A DNA stretch of 64,000 nucleotides from Thecaphora thlaspeos (lineage: Eukaryota > Basidiomycota > Ustilaginomycetes > Urocystidales > Glomosporiaceae): positions 386,875 to 450,874 of the forward strand of contig UWYS01000022.1 in the NCBI GenBank assembly GCA_900291925.1, in the 5' to 3' direction. Positions 63,846-64,000 of this stretch are shown here, piece after piece. The translations under genes were made by a program, and so were the position numbers. Positions within the stretch are counted from its first letter, which is position 1. Each line of letters starts with the position of its first letter. Under the pieces are notes generated by a model. The model ran no database searches and had not been told where the DNA came from. It worked only from the letters and a program-made list of their open reading frames with translations.

Positions 63846-64000
63846 TTAGGGTTAGGGTTAGGGTTAGGGTTAGGGTTAGGGTTAGGGTTAGGGTTAGGGT
63901 TAGGGTTAGGGTTAGGGTTAGGGTTAGGGTTAGGGTTAGGGTTAGGGTTAGGGTTAGGGTTAGGGTTAGGGTTAGGGTTAGGGTTAGGGTTAGGGTTAGG
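63846..64000 (+). repeat. Telomere, (TTAGGG)n
   Basis: About 26 perfect TTAGGG units to the window end with no variants. Two further units at 63821-63834 are separated from the array by the interruption AGAGAGTGAAC. The G-rich strand runs toward the end, as expected for a right chromosome end. TTAGGG is the standard repeat of most filamentous fungi and basidiomycetes. Confidence 0.99.

Noticed and set aside
1..64000. tRNA, rRNA, CRISPR or insertion sequences
   Set aside because: Looked for T-loop-like GTTCRANTC motifs with pairing arms and for repeated spacer arrays and transposases; nothing convincing was found by eye.

Overview
The window is the right-hand end of a eukaryotic chromosome. 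It finishes in about 26 perfect TTAGGG repeats (63846-64000), oriented so that the chromosome end lies to the right. The gene set, high GC content, dense gene packing, short introns (roughly 80-135 nt, mostly with GTGAGT-type donors and sometimes a CTGAC branch-site-like motif) and small intergenic regions indicate a filamentous or dimorphic fungus. A basidiomycete is most likely, and the gene architecture suggests a smut-type (Ustilaginomycotina) species. The species assignment is inference only.

Left third (1-24.2 kb): a truncated PMT2-type protein O-mannosyltransferase; a nuclear DUF4211 protein; the t-SNARE TLG2/syntaxin-16; KGD4, the small structural subunit of 2-oxoglutarate dehydrogenase; a long gene that joins a PITH domain to a CENP-T-like histone fold; an APSES/ankyrin MBF-type transcription factor; the ribosome biogenesis methyltransferase EMG1; the ubiquitin E1 UBA1; and an unidentified NTF2-like protein.

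Middle third (24.2-43 kb): a 1.6-kb gene-free region holding a perfect 26-bp palindrome; a secreted GH18 chitinase; a D-2-hydroxyacid dehydrogenase; a PPR-like, probably mitochondrial protein; a nucleolin/Nsr1-like RNA-binding protein; an NPY1-type Nudix pyrophosphatase; the KEOPS subunit CGI121; and the complex I subunit NDUFB7/B18, whose four small exons were reconstructed by hand.

Right third (43-62 kb): RAT1/XRN2; mitoribosomal mS34; a secreted serine carboxypeptidase; phosphomannose isomerase; a large disordered protein with a PCNA-box-like motif and repeated TQPL motifs; a gephyrin-type MogA-MoeA fusion for molybdenum cofactor synthesis; and an SH3 protein. This is housekeeping sequence with no operon-like logic. 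Adjacent genes are often divergent and share promoters. No mobile elements, rRNA or tRNA genes were recognised.

From 62797 to the telomere the sequence changes abruptly: there is not one CpG dinucleotide in 1.2 kb, in a chromosome that is otherwise CpG-rich. This CpG-free subtelomere carries an inverted repeat whose outer arm ends 8 bases before the first telomere-type repeat. The most notable observations are the PITH/CENP-T composite gene, the CpG-free subtelomere with its inverted repeat, the 26-bp palindrome, and the uncharacterised PIP-box/TQPL protein.
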